Part shown: one piece after another, positions 7,629 through 15,066 of the stretch | Position numbering within the stretch: the first letter of the stretch is position 1 | How the letters are laid out: the number at the start of each line of letters is the position of its first letter | Notes under the pieces: model-generated | Database searches by the model: none | The model's input: only the letters and a program-made list of their open reading frames with translations | Told to the model about the DNA's origin: nothing | Origin: Amycolatopsis sp. FBCC-B4732 | Lineage (GTDB): Bacteria > Actinomycetota > Actinomycetes > Mycobacteriales > Pseudonocardiaceae | Direction: 5' to 3' | Length of the DNA: 64,000 nucleotides | Assembly: GCF_023008405.1 (NCBI RefSeq) | Contig: NZ_CP095376.1 | Span: 9,714,501 to 9,778,500, forward strand | Program-made: the position numbers and the translations under genes

Positions 7629-8375
7629 ATGTGCGGCCGCTACGCCGCCACGAAGGACCCGGCGAAGCTGATCGAGGAGTTCGAGGCGATCGACCTCACC
7701 GAAGGCCACGCGCGCGCGGACCACAACGTCGCGCCGACGAAGAACGTCGTCACGGTGGTGCAGCGGCACCCGCGTGACGAAGACGGCCAGGTCCTCGAGG
7801 ACGAGCCCGCCGAGCGCTCGCTGCGGATCATGAAGTGGGGCCTGGTGCCCTTCTGGGCGAAGGACCCGTCGGTCGGCTCGCGGATGATCAACACGCGCGC
7901 CGAGACCGCCGCCGAGAAGCCCGCCTTCCGCCGCGCGCTGGTGTCCCGCCGCTGCCTGGTGCCCGCCGACGGCTGGTTCGAGTGGCGCCGCACGGGCAAG
8001 GAGAAGGAGCCGTTCTACATGACGGCCCCGGACGACTCGTCGATCGCGTTCGGCGGGATCTGGGAGAGCTGGCACCCGAAGGACGACAAGGACGCGGCAC
8101 CGCTGATCACGTTCTCGATCATCACGACCGACGCGGCCGGGCAGCTCACCGACGTCCACCACCGGATGCCGCTGATCGTGCCGAAGTCGCACTGGGACGG
8201 CTGGCTCGACCCCGACCGCGAGGACGTCAAGGACCTGCTGGTGCCGACGCCGGACGACATCGTCGCGTCGCTGGAGCTGCGGCCGATCTCGACCAAGGTC
8301 AACAACGTCCGCAACAACGGGCCCGAGCTGCTGGAGCGCGTCGACCCGGCGCACGAGGGCACCCTCTTCTCATGA
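7629..8375 (+). CDS. SOS response-associated peptidase family protein (SRAP, YedK/HMCES type)
   Basis: 248-residue SRAP protein. The family crosslinks to abasic sites in single-stranded DNA through Cys2 after removal of Met1, shielding them during replication. The N-terminus MCGRYA gives the catalytic Cys2. Downstream family signatures include the Asn of DHNVAPT, MKWGLVPFW, NTRAET, RRCLVPADGWFEW and HHRMPLI. GAGGAGG lies 6-10 bases before ATG 7629. It overlaps the next gene by ATGA, so the two are co-translated. Corresponds to Rv3226c by position. Confidence 0.93.
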   Translation: MCGRYAATKDPAKLIEEFEAIDLTEGHARADHNVAPTKNVVTVVQRHPRDEDGQVLEDEPAERSLRIMKWGLVPFWAKDPSVGSRMINTRAETAAEKPAFRRALVSRRCLVPADGWFEWRRTGKEKEPFYMTAPDDSSIAFGGIWESWHPKDDKDAAPLITFSIITTDAAGQLTDVHHRMPLIVPKSHWDGWLDPDREDVKDLLVPTPDDIVASLELRPISTKVNNVRNNGPELLERVDPAHEGTLFS

Positions 8376-8980
8376 CGGCCCTCGAGATCGGCACCGCCTA
8401 CGGCCCGGCGCGGGCGTACCTGCACTGCGCCGAGGAGGGCGAGGCGGTGCTGATGCTCGGCCACGGCGCGGGCGGCGGCCTCGGCGCGAAGGACCTGGTG
8501 GCGGTGACGCGCGCGGCCCAGGCGGCCGGCGTCCACGTGGCGCTGGTCGAGCAGCCGTACCGGGTGGCGGGCCGCCGCGCCCCGGCCCCGGCGAACCAGC
8601 TGGACACGGCGTGGCTGACGATCGCGGACGACCTCTCGGAGCGCTTCGACGCCCTCCCGTTCGTGTTCGGCGGACGGTCGTCGGGCGCGCGGGTCGCCTG
8701 CCGGACGGCCGCGCAGGGCCAGGCGGTGGCGGTGCTGTGCCTGGCGTTCCCGGAGCACCCACCGGGCAAGCCGGAGAAGACGCGCCAGCCGGAACTGGAC
8801 GCGGTCGAGGTCCCGGTGCTGGTGGTGCAGGGGGAGAACGACCCGTTCGGGCGCCCCTCGGCGGGGCCGCACCACGAGATCGTGGTGGTGGAGGGCGACC
8901 ACAGCCTGTCGAAGGACCTGGAGGGCGTCTCGCGGGCGGCGACGGAGTGGCTGTCGCGGGTGCTGCGCCCGCTGGCCTGA
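8372..8980 (+). CDS. Alpha/beta hydrolase (Tex30/KANL3-like)
   Basis: 202-residue cytoplasmic hydrolase. GHGAGGG near residue 27 is the oxyanion region. The nucleophile elbow is GGRSSGAR near residue 95, the acid is in QGENDPFG, and the catalytic His is in EGDHSL. This pattern matches the small dienelactone-hydrolase-like Tex30 group, whose substrates are mostly unknown. ATG 8372 overlaps the SRAP stop (ATGA). Its stop codon lies inside a 15-bp sequence repeated 355 bases downstream, around a decayed gene fragment. Confidence 0.85.
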   Translation: MTALEIGTAYGPARAYLHCAEEGEAVLMLGHGAGGGLGAKDLVAVTRAAQAAGVHVALVEQPYRVAGRRAPAPANQLDTAWLTIADDLSERFDALPFVFGGRSSGARVACRTAAQGQAVAVLCLAFPEHPPGKPEKTRQPELDAVEVPVLVVQGENDPFGRPSAGPHHEIVVVEGDHSLSKDLEGVSRAATEWLSRVLRPLA

Positions 8981-8986
8981 ACCCGC
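8972..8986 (+). repeat. 15-bp direct repeat, left copy
   Basis: CTGGCCTGAACCCGC occurs here, covering the hydrolase stop, and again exactly at 9327-9341. Four of the next five bases also match (AGGTC versus TGGTC). The pair brackets the Pycsar-effector-like fragment. Confidence 0.85.
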
Positions 8987-9324
8987 AGGTCCGGTCCGTC
9001 AGCTCCCCGCGTGGGACGGTCCCCGGGGCACTCTCCGTCGTCACCTTGTCCCTGGCCGTCGCGCTGGGTTCGGTCAGCGTTCTCCTGGCCATCTGGACGG
9101 TGGTTCCACGGGCGAAGTGGCTGAAAACCCGTTCCGTCGCCCACTACGGGACCATCGCCGCCTTCACGTCGGCCGGGGACTGCCGGACGGCCGCGCAGGC
9201 GATCCTCGGTGACCCCGATCGCCTGGCCGAGAACCTCGCCCAGCACATCTGGGCCCTTTCGAAGGCGGCCCAGCGCAAATACCGCTTCGTGACCTGGGCG
9301 ATCTGGCCGGCGCGGTGGGCTTGA
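8987..9324 (+). pseudogene. Fragment of a Pycsar effector-like (PycTM, DUF5706) membrane protein
   Basis: The frame ending at 9324 encodes one transmembrane helix (TLSLAVALGSVSVLLAIWTVV), the Pro-Arg that closes it, HYGTIAAF, and an amphipathic segment with LAENLAQHIW then ALSKAAQRKYRFVTWAI. That order and spacing match the C-terminal half of PycTM-type effectors, which permeabilise the membrane when activated by cyclic pyrimidine nucleotides in phage defence. The first helix, any convincing start codon (TTG 9046 at best) and the last helix are absent. No cyclase gene is nearby. I read it as a dead relic inserted between the hydrolase and its terminator. Confidence 0.6.
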
Positions 9325-9326
9325 TC

Positions 9327-9341
9327 CTGGCCTGAACCCGC
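9327..9341 (+). repeat. 15-bp direct repeat, right copy
   Basis: Identical to 8972-8986. This copy is part of the hairpin at 9329-9351, so it probably marks the original junction between the hydrolase gene and its terminator. Confidence 0.85.
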
Positions 9342-9351
9342 TGGTCAGGCC
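9329..9351. terminator. Hairpin between convergent genes
   Basis: GGCCTGA (9329-9335) pairs with TCAGGCC (9345-9351) across a 9-base loop. It overlaps the stop codon of the YbaK gene and lies just after the Pycsar-like fragment. A short GC-rich terminator acting in both directions is plausible. Confidence 0.5.
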
Positions 9352-9821
9352 GCGATCGGCGCCACCACCGCACCCGTCAGCCGGATCAGTTCCGACGGCG
9401 CCAGCTCCACCTCGAGTCCCCGCCGCCCCGCCGAACAGAACACCGTCTCGAACGTCGGTGCCGAAGCGTCGATCACCACCGGGAGCCGGCTCCGGTGGCC
9501 CAGCGGCGAGATCCCGCCCAGCACGTACCCGGTCGCCCGCTGGGCCGCCGCCGGGTCGGCCATCTTCGCCTTCTTGCCGCCCGACGCCGCCGCCAGCGCC
9601 TTCAAGTCGAGCTGGCCCGTGACCGGGACCACGCCGACCACCAACCGGCCGTCGACCTCGGCGACCAGGGTCTTGAACACCCTCGCCCGGTCCAGGCCGA
9701 GGGCCTCCACCGCCTCCAGGCCGTACGACTCCGCGCGCGGGTCGTGGTCGTACGCGTGCAGCGTGTGCGCCACCTTCTGCTTGCCCAACAACGCCGTCGC
9801 CGGGGTGCCCTTGCCAGCCAT
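9345..9821 (-). CDS. ybaK: Cys-tRNA(Pro) deacylase, YbaK/EbsC type
   Basis: 158-residue aminoacyl-tRNA editing protein that hydrolyses mischarged Cys-tRNA(Pro). The fold signature runs from MAGKGTPAT through [17 protein letters not shown] (containing the essential Lys), [13 protein letters not shown] and [12 protein letters not shown] to [16 protein letters not shown] 9821 is chosen by family length; longer frames extend upstream into the sigH promoter. Corresponds to Rv3224A/B, which in M. tuberculosis are two short open frames; here the gene is whole. A SigH-type promoter for the divergent gene starts 15 bases upstream. Confidence 0.92.
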   Translation of the reverse strand: MAGKGTPATALLGKQKVAHTLHAYDHDPRAESYGLEAVEALGLDRARVFKTLVAEVDGRLVVGVVPVTGQLDLKALAAASGGKKAKMADPAAAQRATGYVLGGISPLGHRSRLPVVIDASAPTFETVFCSAGRRGLEVELAPSELIRLTGAVVAPIAA

Positions 9822-9835
9822 GGGCCGGAAGTCTA

Positions 9836-9862
9836 GGGAATGCCCGCCCGCCCCGGACGGTT
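9836..9862 (+). promoter_or_regulatory. SigH/SigR-type autoregulatory promoter
   Basis: GGGAAT (9836-9841), exactly 18 bases, then GTT (9860-9862) match the SigR/SigH consensus perfectly. Predicted initiation is at about 9869-9872, coinciding with an in-frame GTG at 9872 that would add 48 residues to SigH. Confidence 0.85.
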
Positions 9863-10015
9863 GTACGGGACGTGACACCAACGCTCGCCACCACACGCTC
9901 TCGCAGCCGTCGTCGTCCCCAGGCACCGGCGAACCGCGGCGTGCCCGGTCCCCGCGTAAACTCGGGTCTGCCGTATGCGCGCACGCGCATCGACGCCGAG
10001 CGGGAAGGGAACGGT

Positions 10016-10639
10016 TTGCCGAGCACGCAGAACTCAGCGCCGGAGGAAGCGACCGAGGCCGAGCGCGCCGAGCGCTTCGAACGGGACGCCATGCCGCTGC
10101 TCGACCAGCTGTACTCGGCCGCGATGCGGATGACCCGCAACCCCGCTGACGCCGAGGACCTGGTCCAGGAGACCTACCTGAAGGCGTACGCCGCCTTCGC
10201 GTCCTTCAAGGCCGGCACGAACCTCAAGGCCTGGATGTACCGCATCCTGACCAACACCTACATCAACGGCTACCGGAAGCGGCAGCGGCAGCCGGTGCAG
10301 CAGCCCACCGAGGAGATCACCGACTGGCAGATCGCCAAGGCGGAGAGCCACACCTCCAGCGGGCTGCGGTCGGCCGAGGTCGAGGCGATGGACAACCTCC
10401 CCGACACCGACGTCAAGGCCGCGCTGCAGAAGCTGCCCGAGGAGTTCCGGCTGGCCGTCTACCTGGCCGACGTCGAGGGCTTCGCGTACAAGGAGATCGC
10501 CGAGATCATGGACACCCCCATCGGCACCGTGATGTCCCGCCTCCACCGCGGCCGCGCCCAGCTGCGCGACCTGCTCGCCGACGTCGCGCGGGAACGCGGT
10601 TTCATCCGGGGTGCCAAGGAAGAGGTGGCCGGGCGATGA
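10016..10639 (+). CDS. sigH: RNA polymerase sigma factor SigH/SigR (ECF, thiol-oxidative stress)
   Basis: 207-residue ECF sigma factor controlling the disulfide and heat stress regulon. Region 2 contains [16 protein letters not shown] and [15 protein letters not shown]; region 4 contains [17 protein letters not shown] and then [20 protein letters not shown], nearly identical to mycobacterial SigH. The preferred start is TTG 10016, preceded by GGGAAGGGA, giving the usual family length. The frame stays open to GTG 9872, immediately downstream of a consensus SigH promoter, so a long isoform is likely after induction. ATGA overlap couples it to its anti-sigma factor. Confidence 0.95.
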   Translation: MPSTQNSAPEEATEAERAERFERDAMPLLDQLYSAAMRMTRNPADAEDLVQETYLKAYAAFASFKAGTNLKAWMYRILTNTYINGYRKRQRQPVQQPTEEITDWQIAKAESHTSSGLRSAEVEAMDNLPDTDVKAALQKLPEEFRLAVYLADVEGFAYKEIAEIMDTPIGTVMSRLHRGRAQLRDLLADVARERGFIRGAKEEVAGR

Positions 10640-10956
10640 ACGACATGTGCGAGGGCGCGTCCGACAAGGTCCGCTGCGAAGAAGCGCTCGCCGACATCTA
10701 CCTGCTGCTCGACCGCGAGTGCAGTGCCGAGCGGGACGCCGCGTTGCGCGCCCACATCGAGGACTGCCCGCCGTGCCTCGAGGAGTACGGCATCGACGAG
10801 CACATCAAGCAGCTGCTGGCCCGCAAGTGCGGTGGTGACCACGCACCCGCTGACCTGAAGACCAGGCTGCGCGCGTCGATCCGCCAGACCGTCGCCTCCC
10901 GCGGCGGTGTGACGGTGGAACGCACCGAGATCACCGTCGAGCAGCGCTCCGAGTAG
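10636..10956 (+). CDS. rshA: Zinc-binding anti-sigma factor RshA/RsrA
   Basis: 106-residue redox-sensing ZAS-family anti-sigma factor. The signature is H40-E-D-x-C44-P-P-C47 (HIEDCPPC), with further cysteines at 5, 14 and 29; oxidation releases zinc and frees SigH. The start overlaps the sigH stop (ATGA), ensuring balanced synthesis. A C-terminal tail is rich in Thr, Val and Glu. A strong terminator follows at 10971-11003, ending the two-gene operon. Confidence 0.94.
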   Translation: MNDMCEGASDKVRCEEALADIYLLLDRECSAERDAALRAHIEDCPPCLEEYGIDEHIKQLLARKCGGDHAPADLKTRLRASIRQTVASRGGVTVERTEITVEQRSE

Positions 10957-10970
10957 CGCCCGAGCACGAC

Positions 10971-11003
10971 AAAGGCCCCCGCACTTCGGTGTGGGGGCCT
11001 TTT
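10971..11003. terminator. Strong hairpin terminator between rshA and bL37 gene
   Basis: AAAGGCCCCCGCAC pairs with GTGTGGGGGCCTTTT around a TTCG-type loop. A-rich and T-rich flanks make it usable from both sides, serving convergent rshA and the bL37 gene. Confidence 0.88.
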
Positions 11004-11020
11004 GCGTGCCGACGCCGGGT

Positions 11021-11095
11021 TCAGGAGTTGGGCTTACCGCCGTGGTTCGCGCTGTTCTTCTTCCGGCTGCGACGCTTGCGGGCGCGCTTCGACAT
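11021..11095 (-). CDS. 50S ribosomal protein bL37 (24 residues)
   Basis: A 25-codon frame encodes MSKRARKRRSRKKNSANHGG followed by KPNS. It is strongly basic and matches the tiny actinobacterial ribosomal protein bL37, first seen in mycobacterial 50S structures. GAGGAGTGAAC precedes ATG 11095, a good ribosome binding site. Downstream is the shared terminator at 10971-11003. It is too short for normal gene callers and is often missed. The location beside sigH-rshA and the TB7.3-like gene agrees with actinobacterial synteny. Confidence 0.9.
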   Translation of the reverse strand: MSKRARKRRSRKKNSANHGGKPNS

Positions 11096-11195
11096 GTTCA
11101 CTCCTCGTCGTCAAAGCTGGTCAACCTCTCAAGTGTGTCATGACGTCCCGTTCTGGTTGGATGGGGTGGTCGGGCGAGCACGAGGAGGGGTGGCG

Positions 11196-11408
11196 ATGGC
11201 CGAGATCCGCGCGGAGATGGTCGGCACCGTGCTCGAGGTCGTCGCGGCGCCCGGCACCGCGCTGAACGCCGGTGACACCGTCCTGATCCTGGAGTCGATG
11301 AAGATGGAGCTGCCCGCCGTGAGCGAAATGGCCGGCACGCTGACCAGCCTCGTCGTCGCCAAGGGTGACCGGGTCCAGCAGGGCGACGTCCTCGGGACGG
11401 TCGAGTAA
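11196..11408 (+). CDS. Biotin/lipoyl-binding carrier protein (TB7.3-like)
   Basis: 70-residue stand-alone biotinyl domain. The modification site ESMKMEL places the biotinylated Lys near residue 35 in a beta hairpin, flanked by the symmetric GTVLEV and GTLTSL halves. Homologous to Rv3221c (TB7.3). It probably acts as a carrier for an acyl-CoA carboxylase encoded elsewhere; no carboxylase gene is here. A GAGGAGG-like site precedes ATG 11196. The gene ends 2 bases before the histidine kinase start, so the two are one operon. Confidence 0.92.
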   Translation: MAEIRAEMVGTVLEVVAAPGTALNAGDTVLILESMKMELPAVSEMAGTLTSLVVAKGDRVQQGDVLGTVE

Positions 11409-11410
11409 CC

Positions 11411-12931
11411 GTGTCGACGCTCGCCGAACTGCTCGCCGACAACACCGGCCTCCCCGGGGCGGCGGCGGACCACCTCCAGACCGTCGTCGCCGAGTGGCAG
11501 CTGCTGGCCGACCTGTCCTTCGCGGACTTCCTGCTCTGGGTCCCGGTGACCGAGGAGCTGCAGCCGGACGGCGGCGACTTCGTCTGCGTCGCGCACGCGC
11601 GGCCGACGACGGCGCCCACCGCGCACCCCGAGGACGTCGTCGGCACCCGGTTCACGGTGGAGGAGCACCCGCAGCTGGCCAAGGCCATGCGCGAGGTGCG
11701 GATCTGCCGCGAAGAGGACCCGCACTGGTACCGCGACCTGCCGATGCGCCGCGAGGCCATCCCGGTGCGCTTCCACGACGAGGTCGTCGCCGTGATGAGC
11801 CGCGAGACCAACCTGGCCGCCCCGCGCGTGCCTTCGCCGCTGGAAATCGCGTACCTGGGCAGCGCCGGCGACCTGTGCCAGATGATCGTCGACGGCACGT
11901 TCCCGCCGAACGGCACGAACGCGACCGACACGCACACCTCGCCCCGGGTCGGGGACGGGCTGATCCGGCTCGACTCGAGCGGCACGGTCGTCTTCGCCAG
12001 CCCGAACGGCCTGTCCGCCTACCACCGGATGGGGCACGAATCCGACCTGGTCGGCACCCGGCTGGCGCCGCTGACGCGCTCGCTGATCCGCGACCCGTTC
12101 GACGCGACCGAGGTCTCGCACCGGATCATCGAAGCGCTCGACGGGAAGCCGTCGAGCCGCACGGAGGCCGATTCCCGGCGCGGCGCCGTGGTGCTGTTCC
12201 GCGCGCTGCCGCTGCGCCCGGCCGGGCAGGCGGCGGGCGCGCTGGTGCTGGTCCGCGACGTCACCGAGGTGAAGCGGCGCGACCGTGCGCTGCTGTCGAA
12301 GGACGCGACGATCCGCGAGATCCACCACCGGGTGAAGAACAACCTGCAGACGGTGGCCGCGCTGCTGCGCCTGCAGTCCCGCCGGACGTCGTCGGAGGAG
12401 GCGCGGCTCGCGCTGGCCGAGTCGGTGCGCCGGGTGACGTCGATCGCGCTGGTGCACGAGGCGCTGTCGATCTCGGTGGACGAACGCGTCGACCTCGACC
12501 AGCTGCTCGACAACGTGCTGCCGATGGTCGGCGAGGTCGCCACGGCGGAGTCGCAGGTCGGGCTGAAGCGCACGGGCTCGTTCGGGGTGGTCGTCGCGGA
12601 GATCGCGACGCCGCTCGTGATGGTGCTCGCCGAGCTGGTCCAGAACGCCATCGAGCACGCGTTCCCGGCCGGCCGCTCGGGCAAGGTCGAGCTGATCGTG
12701 GAGCGGTCGGCCCGCTGGCTGGACGTCGTGATCCGCGACAACGGCCGCGGCTTGCCGGCGGGATTCTCGCTGGAGCGCTCGGACGGCCTGGGGCTGCAGA
12801 TCGTGCGGACGCTCGTGGAGTCCGAGCTGCGCGGCTCGCTTTCGCTGCGGAAGGTGCGCGTGGAGGAGTCGTCGACCCGGGTGACGGGAACCGAAGCGGC
12901 GCTGCGCATCCCACTTTCGCGTCGGTTGTAG
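11411..12931 (+). CDS. pdtaS: Sensor histidine kinase, PdtaS type
   Basis: 506-residue cytosolic kinase without transmembrane helices. Residues 1-150 are the GAF-like sensor of PdtaS and 180-290 a PAS domain. The HisKA_2 box, IREIHHRVKNNLQTVAALL, starts at residue 301, with phospho-acceptor His305 or 306. The ATPase part has NAIEHAF (N box), DNGRGLPAG (G1) and DGLGLQIV (G2). In mycobacteria PdtaS phosphorylates the RNA-binding antiterminator PdtaR to control translation and nutrient and metal responses. The cognate regulator is not in this window. GTG 11411 lies 2 bases after the upstream stop; a hairpin at 13019-13051 ends the operon. Confidence 0.9.
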   Translation: MSTLAELLADNTGLPGAAADHLQTVVAEWQLLADLSFADFLLWVPVTEELQPDGGDFVCVAHARPTTAPTAHPEDVVGTRFTVEEHPQLAKAMREVRICREEDPHWYRDLPMRREAIPVRFHDEVVAVMSRETNLAAPRVPSPLEIAYLGSAGDLCQMIVDGTFPPNGTNATDTHTSPRVGDGLIRLDSSGTVVFASPNGLSAYHRMGHESDLVGTRLAPLTRSLIRDPFDATEVSHRIIEALDGKPSSRTEADSRRGAVVLFRALPLRPAGQAAGALVLVRDVTEVKRRDRALLSKDATIREIHHRVKNNLQTVAALLRLQSRRTSSEEARLALAESVRRVTSIALVHEALSISVDERVDLDQLLDNVLPMVGEVATAESQVGLKRTGSFGVVVAEIATPLVMVLAELVQNAIEHAFPAGRSGKVELIVERSARWLDVVIRDNGRGLPAGFSLERSDGLGLQIVRTLVESELRGSLSLRKVRVEESSTRVTGTEAALRIPLSRRL

Positions 12932-13236
12932 ACAGTCGCGTTTGGACTCGATCGGCGCCGGGCATTCCCGCGGCAGCGACGTGATCGGGTGCGGATCGCG
13001 GGAGGGAAACACGCTGAAGGCCCGGCACCTGGTTCAGCTCGGTGCCGGGCCGTTCAACGTTTCGCGGGAGGACTTGAAGTCCCGGTGAGGTTTCAGCACA
13101 CCCGTCTCCGGGTGGTTTCGCCTCGGTTGTTAAGCTTGAGCTGAGTAGGTATCACCCCAGACGGCGTGGGCACGGAAAAGGCCCGCCGGGTGAAATTCCT
13201 ACCTGGCTCGGGTGGTTCGGTGGATCTATGGGAATG
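12932..13236. other. Gene-free stretch between pdtaS and whiB1
   Basis: I find no convincing gene in these 305 bases. They contain the pdtaS terminator (13019-13051) and three further hairpins: GGACTT/AGTCC near 13070, CACCCG/CGGGTG near 13101-13116, and a long-range pairing of AGGTA (13146 region) with TACCT (13200 region) reinforced by CACCC/GGGTG. This could be the structured 3' untranslated region of whiB1 or a small RNA. Confidence 0.45.
13019..13051 (+). terminator. Hairpin terminator after pdtaS
   Basis: GGCCCGGCACC (13019-13029) pairs perfectly with GGTGCCGGGCC (13041-13051) around an 11-base loop. There is no U tract, which is common for actinomycete terminators. It lies about 90 bases after the pdtaS stop. 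Confidence 0.75.
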
Positions 13237-13491
13237 TCAGGCGTTGGTACGCGTGCCGATGTGCGTACGGCGGCGCTTGAGCGCGCGTCGCTCGTCCTCG
13301 CTCATGCCGCCCCACACGCCGGCGTCCTGGCCGCTGGCCAAAGCCCAGGCCAAGCAGTCGGAAGCGGAGGGGCAGCGGTGGCACACGGCCTTCGCCTGAG
13401 CTACCTGCGACAGAGCCGGACCGCTGGTTCCCACCGGGAAGAACAGCTCGGGGTCCTCGTCTCGGCAGGCCGCGTCGTGGCGCCAGTCCAT
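13237..13491 (-). CDS. whiB1: WhiB1 iron-sulfur transcriptional regulator
   Basis: 84-residue Wbl protein binding a [4Fe-4S] cluster through Cys9, Cys37, Cys40 and Cys46. It carries the G[VI]WGG turn (GVWGGMSEDERRALKRR) and a basic C-terminus that contacts DNA. Mycobacterial WhiB1 is essential, nitric-oxide-sensitive and binds the primary sigma factor. Near identity to M. tuberculosis WhiB1 over DEDPELFFPVG supports the name. ATG 13491 is fixed by AGGAG 9 bases upstream; longer upstream frames are not homologous. A Crp-like palindrome lies 70-96 bases upstream of the start. Confidence 0.96.
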   Translation of the reverse strand: MDWRHDAACRDEDPELFFPVGTSGPALSQVAQAKAVCHRCPSASDCLAWALASGQDAGVWGGMSEDERRALKRRRTHIGTRTNA

Positions 13492-13560
13492 GTTCGTGAG
13501 CTCCTTACACATGGCGCGGGAGGGCCGCGCCACAGTCGTCAATGGCGGTCGTGTTCTTGG

Positions 13561-13587
13561 GTGCTTGTGAATGCTTTCACGAAGCAC
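13561..13587 (-). promoter_or_regulatory. Crp-like palindrome upstream of whiB1
   Basis: TGTGA-ATGCTT-TCACG (13566-13581) matches TGTGA-N6-TCACA at 9 of 10 positions. It sits inside a longer palindrome with GTGCTT and GAAGCAC arms. M. tuberculosis whiB1 is controlled by cAMP-Crp (Rv3676) from a site upstream of its promoter. Confidence 0.72.
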
Positions 13588-13766
13588 CGCTTTCGACAAG
13601 GGTTTCCGGAAGATCGGTGAGTCAGCTCACCCGGCCGAGCGACGCTTCTGACCTGCGGTTTCTCTCCGAAACAGCCCGCCCGGGGGAAGGCTGATGCGCT
13701 GAGTGGAGCTTCTGCGTCGACGAACGGCAGATTGCACTTTGCCGCAGGCGATCAGCTGTCCCGTCG

Positions 13767-14804
13767 TTACACGATTACGGTGAGTGCATCCGGCACGCTG
13801 AAGAACTCCACTCGGGTCCGCTGGCCGACGAGGTCGCCGTCCACCTGGAAGTTTACCGGTTCAGCTGCGTCGATGCGGATCATCGGCAGGTCATCGTGAC
13901 GCACGAGACGCCGGCCTTTTTGGTTGCTCTTCGTAGCCAAAGCACGGCGTACATGCTTGAACACCGTGGGCAACCCCAGACCGTTCAACGCGAACAGGCC
14001 CAATCCCGTCTCGAACGAGCAACCCGGGTTGAGGTGAATCGGCCGCTCGCCCAGGTAGCTCCACGGATCGGTGTTGGACACGAAAGCGGTCAGCGCTTCG
14101 GTGGGTTCCTCACCCGGGACACGGATGGTGAGCGCCGGACGGCCCAGCGGCGGCCGGAAGTAGGAGCGGACGGCGGCCCGCAGGTAGAGGCCCGCCGTCG
14201 TCTGCTTGCCGCGGCGCTTCGCCACGCGGCCGACGACGTCGGCGTCCCAGCCGAGGCCGGCGTTGAAGGTGAACCAGTGCCCGTCGGCCAGGCCGAGGCC
14301 CACCCGGCGCGAGCGGTCGTTCTCCAGCGCGTGCAGCAGCTGGTGGGTGGCTTCGACCGGGTCCGAGGAGATGCCGAGGGCGCGCGCGAACACGTTGGCC
14401 GAGCCGCCGGGCACGACGCCCAGGGCGGGGATGCGGCCTATTCGGGTCGGGTCGCCCCACCCTCTTGCGGAGGTCCCGGTGGCGGCGCCCCCGGCCTGGG
14501 GCGGAGCTCCGGATGTGGCCGCGTCGGCCAGCAGGCCGTTGACGACCTCGTTGACCGTGCCGTCGCCACCGTGCGCCACGACCAGGTCGATGCCGTCCCG
14601 CGCGGCCGAGCGGGCGACGGCCATCGCGTGGCCGCGGTAGTCCGTCTCGACCACGTCGAGCTTGACCTGGCTGGCGAGCGCGTGCGCCAGCACGTCCCGG
14701 CCACCTGCGGTGGTCGAGGTGGCCTGCGGGTTCACGACGAGGATTGCGCGCACCACCGCAGGGTAGGTGACTTCCGGCGGCCCGAGAACCTTCCGGACCC
14801 GCAT
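13767..14804 (-). CDS. Diacylglycerol kinase-family lipid kinase (Rv3218-like)
   Basis: About 345 residues. The DAGK catalytic domain begins at AILVVNPQATS, with the ATP-binding GGDGTVNEVVNGL and the structural GVVPGGSANVFARALG. The C-terminal domain contains SNTDPWSYLGERPIHLNPG and ends in a beta-rich ligand-binding part (VNFQVDGDLVG). It probably phosphorylates a membrane lipid such as diacylglycerol or a ceramide-like molecule. The start is uncertain among ATG 14804, GTG 14834 and a GTG just before AILVVNP. Positional counterpart of Rv3218 beside whiB1. A 275-base upstream gap separates the divergent whiB1 promoter region. Confidence 0.88.
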   Translation of the reverse strand: MRVRKVLGPPEVTYPAVVRAILVVNPQATSTTAGGRDVLAHALASQVKLDVVETDYRGHAMAVARSAARDGIDLVVAHGGDGTVNEVVNGLLADAATSGAPPQAGGAATGTSARGWGDPTRIGRIPALGVVPGGSANVFARALGISSDPVEATHQLLHALENDRSRRVGLGLADGHWFTFNAGLGWDADVVGRVAKRRGKQTTAGLYLRAAVRSYFRPPLGRPALTIRVPGEEPTEALTAFVSNTDPWSYLGERPIHLNPGCSFETGLGLFALNGLGLPTVFKHVRRALATKSNQKGRRLVRHDDLPMIRIDAAEPVNFQVDGDLVGQRTRVEFFSVPDALTVIV

Positions 14805-15066
14805 GGTGACCGGCGCAACCCCGGCGAACAGCACCTTCGCGACCCTGTGGCGGGCGGCCCTCCTTCACGTGCGGGTGTCCGCGCGTCGTGACAAGTGCAC
14901 CCGGGCCGACCGCCCGCTCATCGACGACTCTTGAATTCTCAGCGCCCGGGCGGTCCCGGGAAAACGGCCGACCGGGTGGCATACGATCGAATCAGCTCAC
15001 GCACGGTGACCCGCCCTGGTCGAGTCCACTGTGCTCCCCGCGAAAAGACCTTCCGGAAGGCCCCCA

